Assembly: GCA_025738555.1 (NCBI GenBank)
Contig: JAOVFP010000001.1
Span: forward strand, 2,480,001 to 2,544,000
Source of the DNA: Cyathus striatus
Lineage: Eukaryota > Basidiomycota > Agaricomycetes > Agaricales > Nidulariaceae
Length of the DNA stretch: 64,000 bases
Direction: 5' to 3'
Below the pieces are notes generated by a model. It worked only from the letters and a program-made list of their open reading frames with translations, did not search any database and was not told the DNA's origin. Within the stretch, counting starts at the first letter, position 1; every line of letters begins with the position of its first letter. Shown here piece by piece: positions 12,459 through 24,877 of the stretch. The position numbers and the translations under genes were made by a program.

Positions 12459-15297
12459 TCTTATATATAATGAGACAAGGCGTGTGGAAATTGGCGTATA
12501 TGGTGCATGGGAATTTTGTGTGGTGAATGGGAACTTTTTGTGTGGGAATTGATGGGCTCGAAATGGAAAAGGATGCAAACCATGTTCAACAATGTATAAA
12601 TAAATATAAATGATAAATGTGACTAAGCATCTTCAAAATGGATGGATGCAAACGATGCTCAACAAAAGTAAATGACTAAGCTTCTTTCCATGTGCACGCC
12701 ACAATGGGTGATTAAGTAATGGCTGGAGTTCTGCTACTGGCACTTCCCTTCCCTTCCCTTCCCTTCCCTTCCCCCCTCCCCCCCTTTGAATATAGATATT
12801 GCAGTGTATATATGTGTACAATATGTAAAGGCACTATATATATTTATTTGTGGAAGATTTCGGATTTTTTGGAGGTTATTATTGGAATTTATGGTGTATT
12901 GTGACTGTTTGAACTGTTCTGCTTATGGTGTAATCTGTTCCCCCTATTGATTTAATAGTACAATTAAATGTGTAAATATATATGGATAAGAATAACACTA
13001 TAATGAGTTAATTAATGATCATTAAATGGGTGTTGTGGTAATTTGCAGTGGATTTGGTAATGTTTGAGCTGTATGATACAATGGGACTATAATGAGTAAA
13101 TTATTAACTATTTTGTGACTGTTATAGGTAATTTTTGGGATGTAAAATTTGGTATGTACAACATGGGGGATATATATGATGGAAGATAATTCTGTAGAGG
13201 GGAATTCTTGGGCTGTAAAAAGTGATATATATGATACAGGTATATATATTTGTGATGGGTGATTGATGTGGATGAATGTGTGTAGATATAAAATATATAC
13301 TACAGATATATACCACATGGGTGACATTTATGATATATATGACACAGGTATATAAATAGCAATTGATATTTGGGGATTGAGGAATATTGATATATATGAC
13401 ACAGGTGATATATATGATATATGAGGATGACAATAGGATTATAATTCATAAATAATAAATTATTTGATGGGCACTGTAGTAATGCATGGTGGATATACTA
13501 ATGATTGAGGTGTATAATGTGAGTGAAATATGAGTATTCATTAATAGATATTTATTCTGTTCAAGGGAATGAAAATAGTGAAAACTAAACTACATGAGTG
13601 TAAATATGGTGTTTTGTGTGAGAATAGAGGACACATGATGATGTGGCATGTGCGTCAATTGGAGATGGTGGAAGGCACATGGACAATAATGTGGTGTGAT
13701 TAATGGAGATTGCATTGGGTAGAAGTAGATGAATGTGAACTGAGCACAAATGATTATCCTTTTTGGGGAGATCTGCAATCATTGTGAGTAGGACGACAAA
13801 CAACAGAAGATCAAGGGTTCACTGAAAGAAAGAATGTGTATATCAGATAGGATATAGGGACAGTTTCTGAATCTATGGCATACTTAGAGTCTAGAGACCA
13901 TTGATGAGTAATTGATACACAGTAGGTGTTATTGCACACCTATTTTGTGAGCAGGTTTTTAGGCACTTCCCTTCCCTTCCCTTTCCCCCTCCCCCTTGAA
14001 TATAGATGGTGCAGTGTATATATGTGTACAATATATGAAGGCACTATAAATATTCTTTTGTAGAAGATTTCGGATTTATTATTGGAATTTATGGTGCATT
14101 GTGACTGTTTCAACTGTCCTGCTTTTGGTGTAATCTGTTCCCCCTATGGATTTAATAGTACAATTAAATCAGTATGGATAACAATAGGACTATAATGAGT
14201 TAATTAATGATTATTAAATGGGTGTTGTGGTAATTTGCAGTGGATTTGGTAATGTTTGAGCTGTAAGATAGAATGGCACTATAATGAGTAAATTATTAAC
14301 TATTTTCTGAGTGTTATACATAGTTGTTGGGATGTGACATTTGATATATATGACATGGGGCATATATATGATGGAAGATGATGTTGTAAAGGGGGATTAA
14401 TGGGCTGTAAAATGTGATATATATGACACAGGTATATATATTTGTGATGGGTGATTGATGTGGATGGATGTGTGTTGATATAACCAACACGGGTGTTGAT
14501 ATAACCAACACGGGTGTTGATATAACCAACACGGGTGTTGATATAACCAACACGGGTGTTGATATAACCAACACGGGTGTTGATATAACCAACACGGGTG
14601 TTGATATAACCAACACGGGTGTTGATATAACCAACACGGTGTTGATATAACCAACACGGTGTTGATATAACCAACACGGGTGTTGATATAACCAACACGG
14701 TGTTGATATAACCAACACGGGTGTTGATATAACCAACACGGGTGTTGATATAACCAACACGGGTGTTGATATAACCAACACGGGTGTTGATATAACCAAC
14801 ACGGGTGTTGATATAACCAACACGGGTGTTGATATAACCAACACGGGTGTTGATATAACCAACACGGGTGTTGATATAACCAACACGGGTGTTGATATAA
14901 CCAACACGGGTGTTGATATAACCAACACGGGTGTTGATATAACCAACACGGGTGTTGATATAACCAACACGGGTGTTGATATAACCAACACGGGTGTTGA
15001 TATAACCAACACGGGTGTTGATATAACCAACACGGGTGTTGATATAATAACACGGGTGTTGATATAACCAACACGGGTAGATATATTTCTCATGGGTAAG
15101 CAGGGGGTTTGGGGGGTGCAACCCCCCAAGAAGAAAAAAAGCAGGGGTCTGGGGGCGCAGCCCCTCAGCCAAAGGACTGGGATTAAGAAGTGGGGGGTCT
15201 GGGGGGCGCAGCCCCACAGCAAGCTGTCATCTGTGTGGAGCGGAGGAGGGAGCCGACAGGCTCCCGTACCCGTAGCGGAGCACGGGTGTAAAGCTTG
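12459..15297 (+). mobile_element. E1, non-autonomous Helitron, composite
   Basis: Length 2,839 bp. It has the type-I 5' end (GAGACAAGGCGTGTGG). It holds two successive copies of the internal module that starts with a CCCTT-rich pyrimidine tract (about 12,743 and about 13,967) and runs through TTCGGATTT, GTTCCCCCTA and GGGTGTTGTGGTAATTTGC. So it appears to be an internal duplication or a fusion of two elements that lost the intervening ends. The ~270-bp shared module (13,600-13,870), the minisatellite (14,474-15,078) and the 3' hairpin block (15,099-15,297) follow. No protein-coding gene. Confidence 0.75.
14474..15078 (+). repeat. E1 minisatellite, ~29 x 21 bp
   Basis: Unit GTGTTG-ATATAAC-CAACAC plus GG. 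The 6-bp arms are inverted repeats, and the phase-shifted unit CAACAC-GG-GTGTTG is also a perfect palindrome. Three units near 14,630-14,700 lack one G and one near 15,045 lacks two C. Because 21 is a multiple of 3, all frames stay open on both strands; the resulting 200-300 residue repetitive ORFs are artefacts. Confidence 0.93.
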
Positions 15298-17370
15298 TCT
15301 ATATATAATGAGACAAGGCGTGTGGAAAGTGGGTATATATGGTGCATGGGAAGATTTGTGTGGGAATTGATGGGCTCAAAATTGAAAAGGAATGCAAACA
15401 ATGTTCAACAATGTGTGAATATAATATATGTAAATAAATGACAACTGACTAAGCATCTTCAGAATGGAAAAAGTAGATGACTAAGCATCTTGAGAGAAGG
15501 CCTGGGAAAGTGGACATAGATGTAACTGTGGGACACTTGAAAATGCGCACGCCACAATGGGTGATTAAGTAATGGTTGGAGTTCTGCTACTGGCACTTCC
15601 CTTCCCTTCCCTTTCCCCCCTCCCCCCCTTTGAATATAGATAGTGCAGTGTATATATGTGTACAATATGTAAAGGCACTATAAATATTTATTTGTGGAAG
15701 ATTTCGGATTTTTTGCAGGTTATTATTGGAATTTATGGTGAATTGTGACTGTTTGAACTGTCCTGCTTATGGTGTAATCTGTTCCCCCTAAGGAATTAAT
15801 AGTACAATTAAATCAATAAATATATGTGGATAACAATAGGACTATAATGAGTTAATTAATGATCATTAAATGGGTGTTGTGGTAATTTGCAGTGGATTTG
15901 GTAATGTTTAAGCTGTATGATACAATGGCACTATAATGAGTAAATTATTAACTATTTTGTGACTGTTATAGGTAATTTTTGGGATGTAAAATTTGATATA
16001 TGCCACATGGGCACTATATATGATAGAATGTGATGTTGTAAAGGGGGATGAATGGACTGTAAAATGTGATATATATGACACAGGTATATATATTTGTGAT
16101 GGGTAATTCATGAGGATGGATGTGTGTAGATATAAACTATATAGTACACAGGTGAATCTGTTGTTCAGGGCAATTCTTGGGGTATATAATGTAAATGAGG
16201 TGCAATAAATTAAAGGGAGCTCTAACTGATTGATACTATTGATGTGTGGAATTGATAGAAATAGTTTGAGACATATAAGTGATGTAATTTAAGTATAAAT
16301 CATGATAGGTGATTGATGTGGATGGATGTGTGTAGATATAAACCACACAAGTGTAGAGGTATTCATTAAAATATATTTATTCTGTTCAAGGGAATGAAAA
16401 TAGTGAAGACTAAACTACATGAGTGTAAATATGCTGTTTTGTGTGAGAATAGAGGACACATGAGGATGTGGCATGTGTGTCAATTGGAGATGGTGAAAGG
16501 CACATGGACAATAATGTGGTGTGATTAATGGAGATTGCATTGGGTGGAAGTAGATGAATGTGAACCAAGCACAAATAATAATACTTTTTGGGGAGATCTG
16601 TAATTGTTGTGAGTAGGACAACAAATAACAGAAGATCAAGGGTTCACAAAAAGAAAGAATGTGTATATCAGATAGGATATGCTGAGGAGGGACAGTTTCT
16701 GAATGTAGGTGTTGATATAAACAACACGGGTGTTGATATAAACAACACGGGTGTTGATATAAACAACACGGGTGTTGATATAAACAACACGGGTGTTGAT
16801 ATAAACAACACGGGTGTTGATATAAACAACACGGGTGTTGATATAAACAACACGGGTGTTGATATAAACAACACGGGTGTTGATATAAACAACACGGGTG
16901 TTGATATAAACAACACGGGTGTTGATATAAACAACACGGGTGTTGATATAAACAACACGGGTGTTGATATAAACAACACGGGTGTTGATATAAACAACAC
17001 GGGTGTTGATATAAACAACACGGGTGTTGATATAAACAACACGGGTGTTGATATAAACAACACGGGTGTTGATATAAACAACACGGGTGTTGATATAAAC
17101 AACATGGGTGTTGATATAAACAACACGGGTGTTGATATAAAATACATGGATAGATATATACCTCATGGGTTAGCAGGGGGTTTGGGGGGTGCAACCCCCC
17201 AAGAAGAAAAAAAGCGGGGGTCTGGGGGCGCAGCCCCTCAGCCAAAAGAACTGGGATGAAGAAGCAGGGGGTCTGGGGGGCGCAGCCCCACAGCAAGCTG
17301 TCATCTGTGTGGAGTGGAGGAGGGAGCCGACAGGCTCCCGTCCCGTAGCGGAGCACGGGTGTAAAGCTTG
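15298..17370 (+). mobile_element. E2, non-autonomous Helitron
   Basis: Length 2,073 bp. Type-I 5' end, followed at about 15,490 by an internal GAGAGAAGGCCTGGGAAAGTGG, which is what the type-II elements use as their 5' end. Then a pyrimidine tract (about 15,598), the AT-rich module, the ~270-bp shared module (16,435-16,705), the minisatellite (16,711-17,129) and the 3' hairpin block (17,172-17,370). No gene. Confidence 0.8.
16711..17129 (+). repeat. E2 minisatellite, 20 x 21 bp
   Basis: Unit GTGTTG-ATATAAA-CAACAC plus GG. It differs from the E1 unit by one loop base. One unit has CATGGG for CACGGG. A diverged terminal unit (ATATAAAATACATGG) precedes the 3' block, as it does in the other arrays. 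Confidence 0.93.
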
Positions 17371-19680
17371 TCTTATATATAATGAGACAAGGCGTGTGGA
17401 AATTGGCGTATATGGTGCATGGGAATTTTGTGTGGTGAATGGGAACTTTTTCTGTGGGAATTGATGGACTCGAAATGGAAAAAGGATGCAAACGATGTTC
17501 AACAATGTGTAAATAAATATAAATGATAAATGTGACTAAGCATCTTCAAAATGGATGGAAAAAGTAAATGACTAAGCATCTTGAGAGAAGGCCTGGGAAA
17601 GTAGACATAGATGTAACTGTGGGACACTTGAAAATGCGCACGCCACAATGGTGATTAAGTAATGGCTGAAGTTCTGCTACTGGCACTTCCCTTCCCTTCC
17701 CTTCCCTTCCCCCTCTCCCCCCTTGAATATAATGACAAAAATAATGGAGTATATTTGGATGGATAATAATGGTACTATAATAAATAAATTTCGGATTTCT
17801 GTGAGTATTGTAGTGATTTATAGTGTATTTGTTAGAGTTTGAGGTGTTGTAATATTCTGTTTAGTGTTTATATATTGTGGTGTAATGAGCTCTTTTAATG
17901 GAAAAATTAAATATGGATATATATGTGGGAAAGAATGTGATTATAATGAGTATATAATTAAGTAAGTGATGGTTGGTGTAAGTTATAGTGGATATGGTAA
18001 TGATTTTGTTGATTTTAAGCAATTGATGATGAGAATATTTTAGTGGGAGCTGCATGATGTGTGTGGAATTGATAGAAATAGATGGAGTGATGATATTTAG
18101 GGGAGGGATATGTTTATAGTAAATGATTTGATGTGTGGGTTGATATTTGGGGATTTCTGAATATTGATATATATGACATGAGTGACATATATGATATATT
18201 TCACACAGGTATATAAATACCAGTTGATATTTAGGGATTACTGAATATTGTTATATATGACATGGGTGATATATATGATATATGAGGATGACAATAGGAT
18301 TATAATTGATAAATAATAAATAATTTGATGGGCACTGTAGTAATGTATGGTGGATATAGTAATGTTTGAGATGTATAATTTGAGTGTAATGAATAGAAAT
18401 AGGAGTATTGATTAAAATATATTTATTCTGTTCAAGGGAATGGATATAGTGAAGACTAAACTACACAGGTGTAGATATAAAATATGTGTTGATATAAATT
18501 ACTATATAACCACACAGGTGTGATATATATACCACATGGGTGATATAACCTAAATGAGGTGCAATAAATTAAAGGGAGGTCTAACTGATTGATACTCAGT
18601 ATTGATTGCCTTGGGTGTAGATATAAAGTACACAGGTGTAAATATGGTGTTATGTGTGAGAATAGAGGACACATGAGGATGTGGCATGTGGATCAATTGG
18701 AGATGGTGGAAGGCACATGCACGATAATGTGCTGTGATTAATGGAGATTGCATTGTGTGGAAGTAGATCAATGTGAACTGAGCACAAATGATCATTCTTT
18801 TCAGGGAGATCTGCAACTGTTGTGAGTAGGACAACAAACAACAGAAGATCAAGGGTTCACCAAAAGAAAGAATGTGTATATCAGATAGGATATGCTGAGG
18901 AGGGACAGTTTCTGAATGTATGGGATACTTAGAGTCTAGAGACCATTGATGACTAATTGATACATGGTAGGTGTTATTGCACACCTGTTTTGTGAGCAGG
19001 TTTTCGAGTATTTTGGTTTTGTTTCACCAGAAAGCCATGTTTGATAGCAGAATTTAAGAAAGGGGTTGCTGAAATGCAAAGTTGGTTGTGATGAAAAAGA
19101 AAAGCATAGTTCACCAAATGGTGACCAGGGTGTAGATATAAAGCTACACGGGTGTAGATATAAAGCTACACGGGTGTAGATATAAAGCTACACGGGTGTA
19201 GATATAAAGCTACACGGGTGTAGATATAAAGCTACACGGGTGTAGATATAAAGCTACACGGGTGTAGATATAAAGCTACACGGGTGTAGATATAAAGCTA
19301 CACGGGTGTAGATATAAAGCTACACGGGTGTAGATATAAAGCTACACGGGTGTAGATATAAAGCTACACGGGTGTAGATATAAAGCTACACGGGTGTAGA
19401 TATAAAGCTACACGGGTGTAGATATAAAGCTACACGGGTGTAGATATAAAATACATGGGTAGATATATGCCTCATGGATTAGCAGGGGGTTTGGGGGGTG
19501 CAACCCCCCAAGGATAAAAAAAGCGGGGGTCTGGGGGCGCAGCCCCTCAGCCAAAAGAACTGGGATGAAGAAGCAGGGGGTCTGGGGGGCGCAGCCCCAC
19601 AGCAAGCTGTCATCTGTGTGGAGCGGAGGAGGGAGCCGACAGGCTCCCGTACCCGTAGCGGAGCACGGGTGTAAAGCTTG
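17371..19680 (+). mobile_element. E3, non-autonomous Helitron
   Basis: Length 2,310 bp. Type-I 5' end with embedded type-II start (about 17,583). Pyrimidine tract at about 17,690, then an AT-rich section, the ~270-bp shared module (18,650-18,925), the minisatellite (19,132-19,439) and the 3' hairpin block (19,481-19,680). No gene. Confidence 0.8.
19132..19439 (+). repeat. E3 minisatellite, 14 x 22 bp
   Basis: Unit GTGTAG-ATATAAAG-CTACAC plus GG. Compared with E1/E2, the third stem base pair from the inside has changed on both arms (TTG/CAA to TAG/CTA), so the hairpin is preserved. Units are essentially identical within the array. Confidence 0.93.
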
Positions 19681-20907
19681 TCTTATATATAATGAGACAA
19701 GGCGTGTGGAAATTGGCGTATATGGTGCATGGGAATTTTGTGTGGTGAATGGGAACTTTTGGTGTGGGAATTGATGGACTCGAAATGGAAAAGGATGCAA
19801 ACGATGTTCAACAATTGTGCAAATAAATATAAATGATAAATGTGACTAAGCATCTTCAAAATGGATGGATGCAAATGATGTTCAACAAAAGTAAATGACT
19901 AAGCGTTTTGAAAAGGTTGCAACCGCATTATTAAGCACATCGGTATTAGTAAGCGATCTTGGCGGAGTGTGCTGTGCCGCGCCACATTGCTGCAATGCTG
20001 CATTGATGCTGTGCTCCTGCCCTTTCCTTTGCTCCCCCCACTTTCCCCCCTCGATTTCTGGCCCCCTTATCATACTGTATGTGTTTAGGCACAATGTTGC
20101 TTCATGTTGACTGAATTTTCGGATTTTTTTTGGCAGCACCTGCACCATTATATGGTGCTTTTCTTGCATTTCTGCGAGTTTTTGCCTATTTTTTAATTAA
20201 AAAAAATAGCTACCTTTTGAATCTTTTGCTCCCTCCACTTTACCCCCTTGATTTTTTAACCCCACCATCCTACTGTATGTGTTTGGGGACATCATTTCTT
20301 CATGTTCACTGAATTTTCGCTTTTTTTTGGCAGCCACTGCACTATATTCTATAGTGTTTTCCTTGCATTTCTGCGAGTTTTTTTGGTTTTTTTTTTTTTT
20401 TTAACAGGTACTCTCTGGGACTTTTGGCTCTTGGCTCTTGGCTCTTGGCTCTGGACTTTGGCTCTCTGGATCTTTGACTCTCTGGCTCTTTGTCTCATTT
20501 GTGCTGTTTGGGTTTTACCAACAGTATATATATATTGTTGTGTATTAAGTAGAGATTGTGTTTTTTGCTGCAGCCGTCTCAGGCATTACAGTGGCAGGAG
20601 AATTGGCAGACCAAGGTGAAGTGCAGTGAAGTCCTACCTACCTGGCCTCTCTTTACGAGTGTTTGCCGGTTGCCACACAGCTCTATTCATATTAGAGTTG
20701 GGACCGCTCTCTGTGCACAGTGTGTAGGGAGATTGGTGTGGCACATTTTTTAGTTGCCCCCTTCCTCTTTAGGAAGTAGCTCCACTTTCAACTACCGCTG
20801 TTCCCACCGATTTCGCCTTTTTCTTCTCTGTGTCATTGGGATAGCCCAGCTGGACCAAATAACTGCCCTATTTATTCACAAGGTACAGAACAAATTCAGT
20901 GGCATCC

Positions 20908-23900
20908 ATGTATGTGATATTGCTTCTTAATGAGTGAGGATGATGTGTACTAATCATTGTTTAAAAGGTCAATTCCCATCAGCACTGCTGAGCAAGCACG
21001 CCAAAATGCACGGCAGGCTGAGCGTGAGTTACGTGCATTGGACACCCCTGAAAATAGGCAGGAACCTCTGCCTGCTACAGGTTCCTCTGCCCAGCCTCCA
21101 TATCCCCATCTACCTGCTGATTTGGAGGCCTGGCGTGTGAGTCTTCCTCCCATTGTGCCACCCATTGGTAGGGGAAGGGGTAGGGGTAGGGGTAGGGGAA
21201 GAGGCCAGGGTGGAGGAAATGGTGAATCAAGTGTGCAGGGTGGTTCAACTCGCCATCGAGGAAGGGGAAGGGGTGCAGCTACAGCTCACAGGGGGAGAAA
21301 TAACACTAATGCCCCACTTTCTGTGGAGCGTACTCCTGCTCCTGAAATTCAGCCAATTATACAATGGAATCCTCCCATGGTTGCAGAGGCAATTCAGCCA
21401 CCCCATCACCCCCAAACTATTCAATGGGTTGGTGACATTCCACCACAACCTATTATTCCTCATGTGAATGCACCCCTGCCTGTGGCTGCTCCTCCTCAGA
21501 ATAATATTGTGCCACAAAATACTCCTTCCATAAATGCACCAGTCCCACCTGTTTATCACAACCTTCCTGCTGATTTGCAAGCAATGCATGCTGATCTCCC
21601 TCCCATTCTTCCACCTCTTAGAAGGGGAAGGGAAAGGGGGCATACAGATGGAGCTCGGAGGGGAATTACCAACCCCTTGCCACCTGTGGAGCACAATCTA
21701 GCTCCTCAGATTCATCAAAATCTGCAACAGATTCCTCCAATTGTGGCTGAGACCATTCACACACATCATTTAGCTCAAAATATTCCACAGGCTGATAACA
21801 TTCCACTACCACCTCCTGCTATTCCCCAACAAAACATTCCCCACATCAATACACCTCCCCCAGCTGTTCAAAACATGCATTGGGATAATCAAATCATTGT
21901 TGAACCTATTCCTCCCCCCAATATTCCCCGTCAAAATGTACAACTGGCTGCAGATATTCAGCAACCACTCACTCCTCCTCCCATTGCTATTCCCCAAATT
22001 ATCCTTCCACCTCCCCCTGTCCCTGCTCCTATTCCAAATGTGCAGCAGAATGCTCCATTCATGGCTGGCAATAACCAAGGTCTTCAATGGAGACCTCCCA
22101 TCCAATATCCCAATTCACTGCAGGTATGTAATTCTTTAAATGTATCAGTTAGCTATTTTAAATATTGTTCAAAGATAAATGCACCTAATATTGCTCTTGC
22201 ATCTGAAAATGTTCAATGGAATACTCCTGTCCCTGCTCCTTTTCGTGCCTTTCAAATCAATCGACAGGCTCCTGCTCCTGTTCCTGTTCCTGTTCCTGCT
22301 CCTGTTCCTGCTCCTGCTCCTCAATATCTTCTATTTCCACAAATTCATGCTCCTCCTCCTCCACCTCCTGCTCCTCCTGCTCCTGCTCCTGCTCCAAATG
22401 TTCAATGGAATACTCCTGTCCCTGCTCCTTTTCATGCCTTTCAAATCAATCGACAGGCTCCTGCTCCTGTTCCTGTTCCTGCTCCTGCTCCTGCTCCTGC
22501 TCCTCAATATCTTCTATTTCCACAAATTCATGCTCCTCCTCCTCCACCTCCTGCTCCTCCTGCTCCTGCTCCTCCCCCTGCTCTCCCTGCTCTCCCTGCC
22601 CCTCGCGAATTTCAACGATTTCAATTTATTGAACTAAATCTTCCTGTATGTGTAAAATCTTGCTCTTACCTTCATTATATTTAACTCTTATTACAGCCTC
22701 CTGTCTACGTTGAATGGGGTAACCCTGTAATTGCTCAGCCAAATCCAATACCTGCAGATCCACCTGCAGATCCACTTCCAGGCCTTCAGTTCCTTCCTCA
22801 AAACATGATGGTTATAGATGTGCCAGAGATTCCTCCAACTCCTCCACCACCTCCACCACCACCACCTCCTGTGCAAGTTCCCATTGCTCGCCAACCATTT
22901 GATCGCAGCTGGCCAAAATTCACTCTTGGGCCATTCACTGATGTCTGTCCTGACTGTAATGCCTTGCATTGGAAGGCTGAACGTTTGACTGCTTCCACCA
23001 GGGAGCGTCTTCAGTTTGGAAGTTGCTGTCTGACTGGAAAGGTTAAACTTCCAGCTTGGGGCCAATCACCTAGGGAGTTGACAGAACTGCTTGCAAAGGA
23101 TGGAAACAAGAATTTCCAGGACAATATTCGTCAATACAACTGTGCCTTTGCCATGACATCCATGGGAATTGAGAATAATGCTTCCATCCAGGCTGGAGGT
23201 CCATATGTTTTCAAAATTGGAGGTCGAGTTACTCATTTTGCTGGATCACTCCTACCTCACCAAGGTCTTCCCAGAAAATATGCTCAACTCTACATTCATG
23301 ATCCAGCTGAGGCACCTTCACCTCAGGATCGAATCAATGGCCATCCTGCTAATCGTCGTCTTAACATGGATGTCAATGTCATGAGAATATTGGAAGATGT
23401 TCTCTATCGTCATCATCCAGGTGCATCAGTCTATCGGAAGGCCTATGAGGAAATACGGAACAATAACCCTGCTCGCAATTTTCGTCTTGCCATTTGTCGT
23501 CCTGTAGGAACAGACCGACGGCGATACAATGTTCCAACACAAGATGAGATTGCAGTTCTTCTGCTTGGTGATGGTGATCGCGTGGAGGGACCTCGCGAGG
23601 TTATCATGCATCGCCTTGATGGTAGACTGGAGCGAATCAGTGAGGTGAATGCAATGTATTGGCCATTTCACTATCCAATTCTGTTCCCACAAGGTCAACT
23701 TGGATGGCAGCCTGGCATTCTATATCATGGTGTGGAGGAGGTTGATAATGTGGATCACGTGCCCAACAGGCTACCAGGAGAGGAGGAGGATGCACCTACA
23801 ACCAAGAAGCGCAAGCATGTCTCACAAATTGAGCATTTTCGCTATTACATCCATCCACGTATTGGTGAGAATCTTCATCAATTCAGGACAAAGAAGCTGT

Positions 23901-24877
23901 TTCAGGAGTATGGTGTGGATACATGGGCATGCACTGAGCAGGGTCGGTTGCGTTGGATTGAAGGTCATCAACCAGAGATTCGCGCTGAAACCTATCAGGG
24001 AATAGTGGATGCCATTGCAGTTAATCCAGATGTGCAAGGGGAGGAACTTGGGAAAAGGGTGATCATTCCATCAAGTTTTGCAGGAAGCACTCGATTCATG
24101 CAGCAGAACTGTCAGGATGCACTGGCTATTAATCGCCACTTTAAGTTTCCAGACTACTTCCTCACGGTGACCATGGATCCCCATCACCCAGATGTGAAGA
24201 GTGCCTTGCCTGAAGGGGTGGAAGCTCATGACCGGCCAGACATTGTGGTTCGGGTGTTTCGTCAAATCCAGCAGCAGATCATCCGAGATATCTACCAGGA
24301 GGGCATCTTTGGACAATGTGTTGCACATATCCATACCATTGAATACCAGAAGCGTGGACTGCCACATATGCATTTGATTGTGTTTGTGGCTCCTGAGGAC
24401 AAGTTGCGCACTCCAGAGGATATTGACAGCATGATCACTGCTGAACTTCCTGACCCTGAGACTGAACCTGAGCTGTATGATTTGATTATGAGAACCATGA
24501 TTCACAAACCCTGTGGTCCTGGCAGCAATCAGCCATGTATGGAACATGGCAAGTGCTCAAAGGGATTTCCAAAGGCTTATCGGGATGAGACCATCATCAC
24601 AGATGATTCATATTCTGTTCTGAGAAGGAGGGAGATCACAAGATTTCAGCCCATGACCAGGGATGGGACCCCAGTCAATAACTGCTGGGTTGTGCCATAC
24701 AATCGATATCTGTCATGGAAGTACAGGTGCCACATTAATGTTGAATGCATTGCATCAATCAAGGCCATCAAGTACATTTACAAGTACATTTTCAAAGGCC
24801 ATGATCGCGCTACAGTGGAGTTTTCAAGGGAACTGGATGAGATGAAGACATTCTTTGATGCTCGGTATGTCGTGTAG
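20908..24877 (+). CDS. Helitron Rep protein without helicase domain
   Basis: Model: join(20908-20909, 20968-22123, 22175-22645, 22697-24877), 1,269 residues, no frameshift. The ATG is created by splicing: AT at 20908-20909 joins G20968. Introns have GTATGT donors; the first has TACTAAT as branch point. The N-terminal ~590 residues are proline-rich low complexity with an RG run (about 68-82) and two LPADL..LPP.LPP repeats. A zinc-binding motif follows (C627-P-D-C630 with a later CC). Then come the Rep motifs: FLTVTMDPHHPD; the HUH pair H1100-M-H1102 in GLPHMHL; and the tyrosines Y1238 and Y1240 in YIYKYIFKG, with Y1236 also present. The protein would nick and rejoin single-stranded DNA at Helitron ends. 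It stops at ...FDARYVV, where E8 continues, so the Pif1-like helicase is absent. It could supply Rep or act as a competitor. Confidence 0.82.

Noticed and set aside
12740..12785. CCCTT-rich tract as telomeric repeat
   Set aside because: The tract recurs inside each non-autonomous Helitron as (CCCTT)n running into C runs. It is short and internal and does not match TTAGGG.
14474..15078. CRISPR-like array (short palindromic repeats)
   Set aside because: Units are contiguous with only a 2-bp GG spacer, there are no unique spacers, and the context is a eukaryotic transposon.
14300..15222. Long minus-strand ORFs of ~300 residues with YINTRVG-type repeats (and similar at 16.4-17.5, 27.4-27.9 and 29.2-29.7 kb)
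   Set aside because: The minisatellite unit is a multiple of three (or lacks stops), so several frames on both strands stay open. The same DNA gives unrelated repetitive peptides in each frame and there is no unique domain.
22179..22637. Long Leu- or Ser/Cys-repeat ORFs overlapping the proline-rich exon
   Set aside because: They are alternative frames of CCT/GCT repeats inside the Rep N-terminus.
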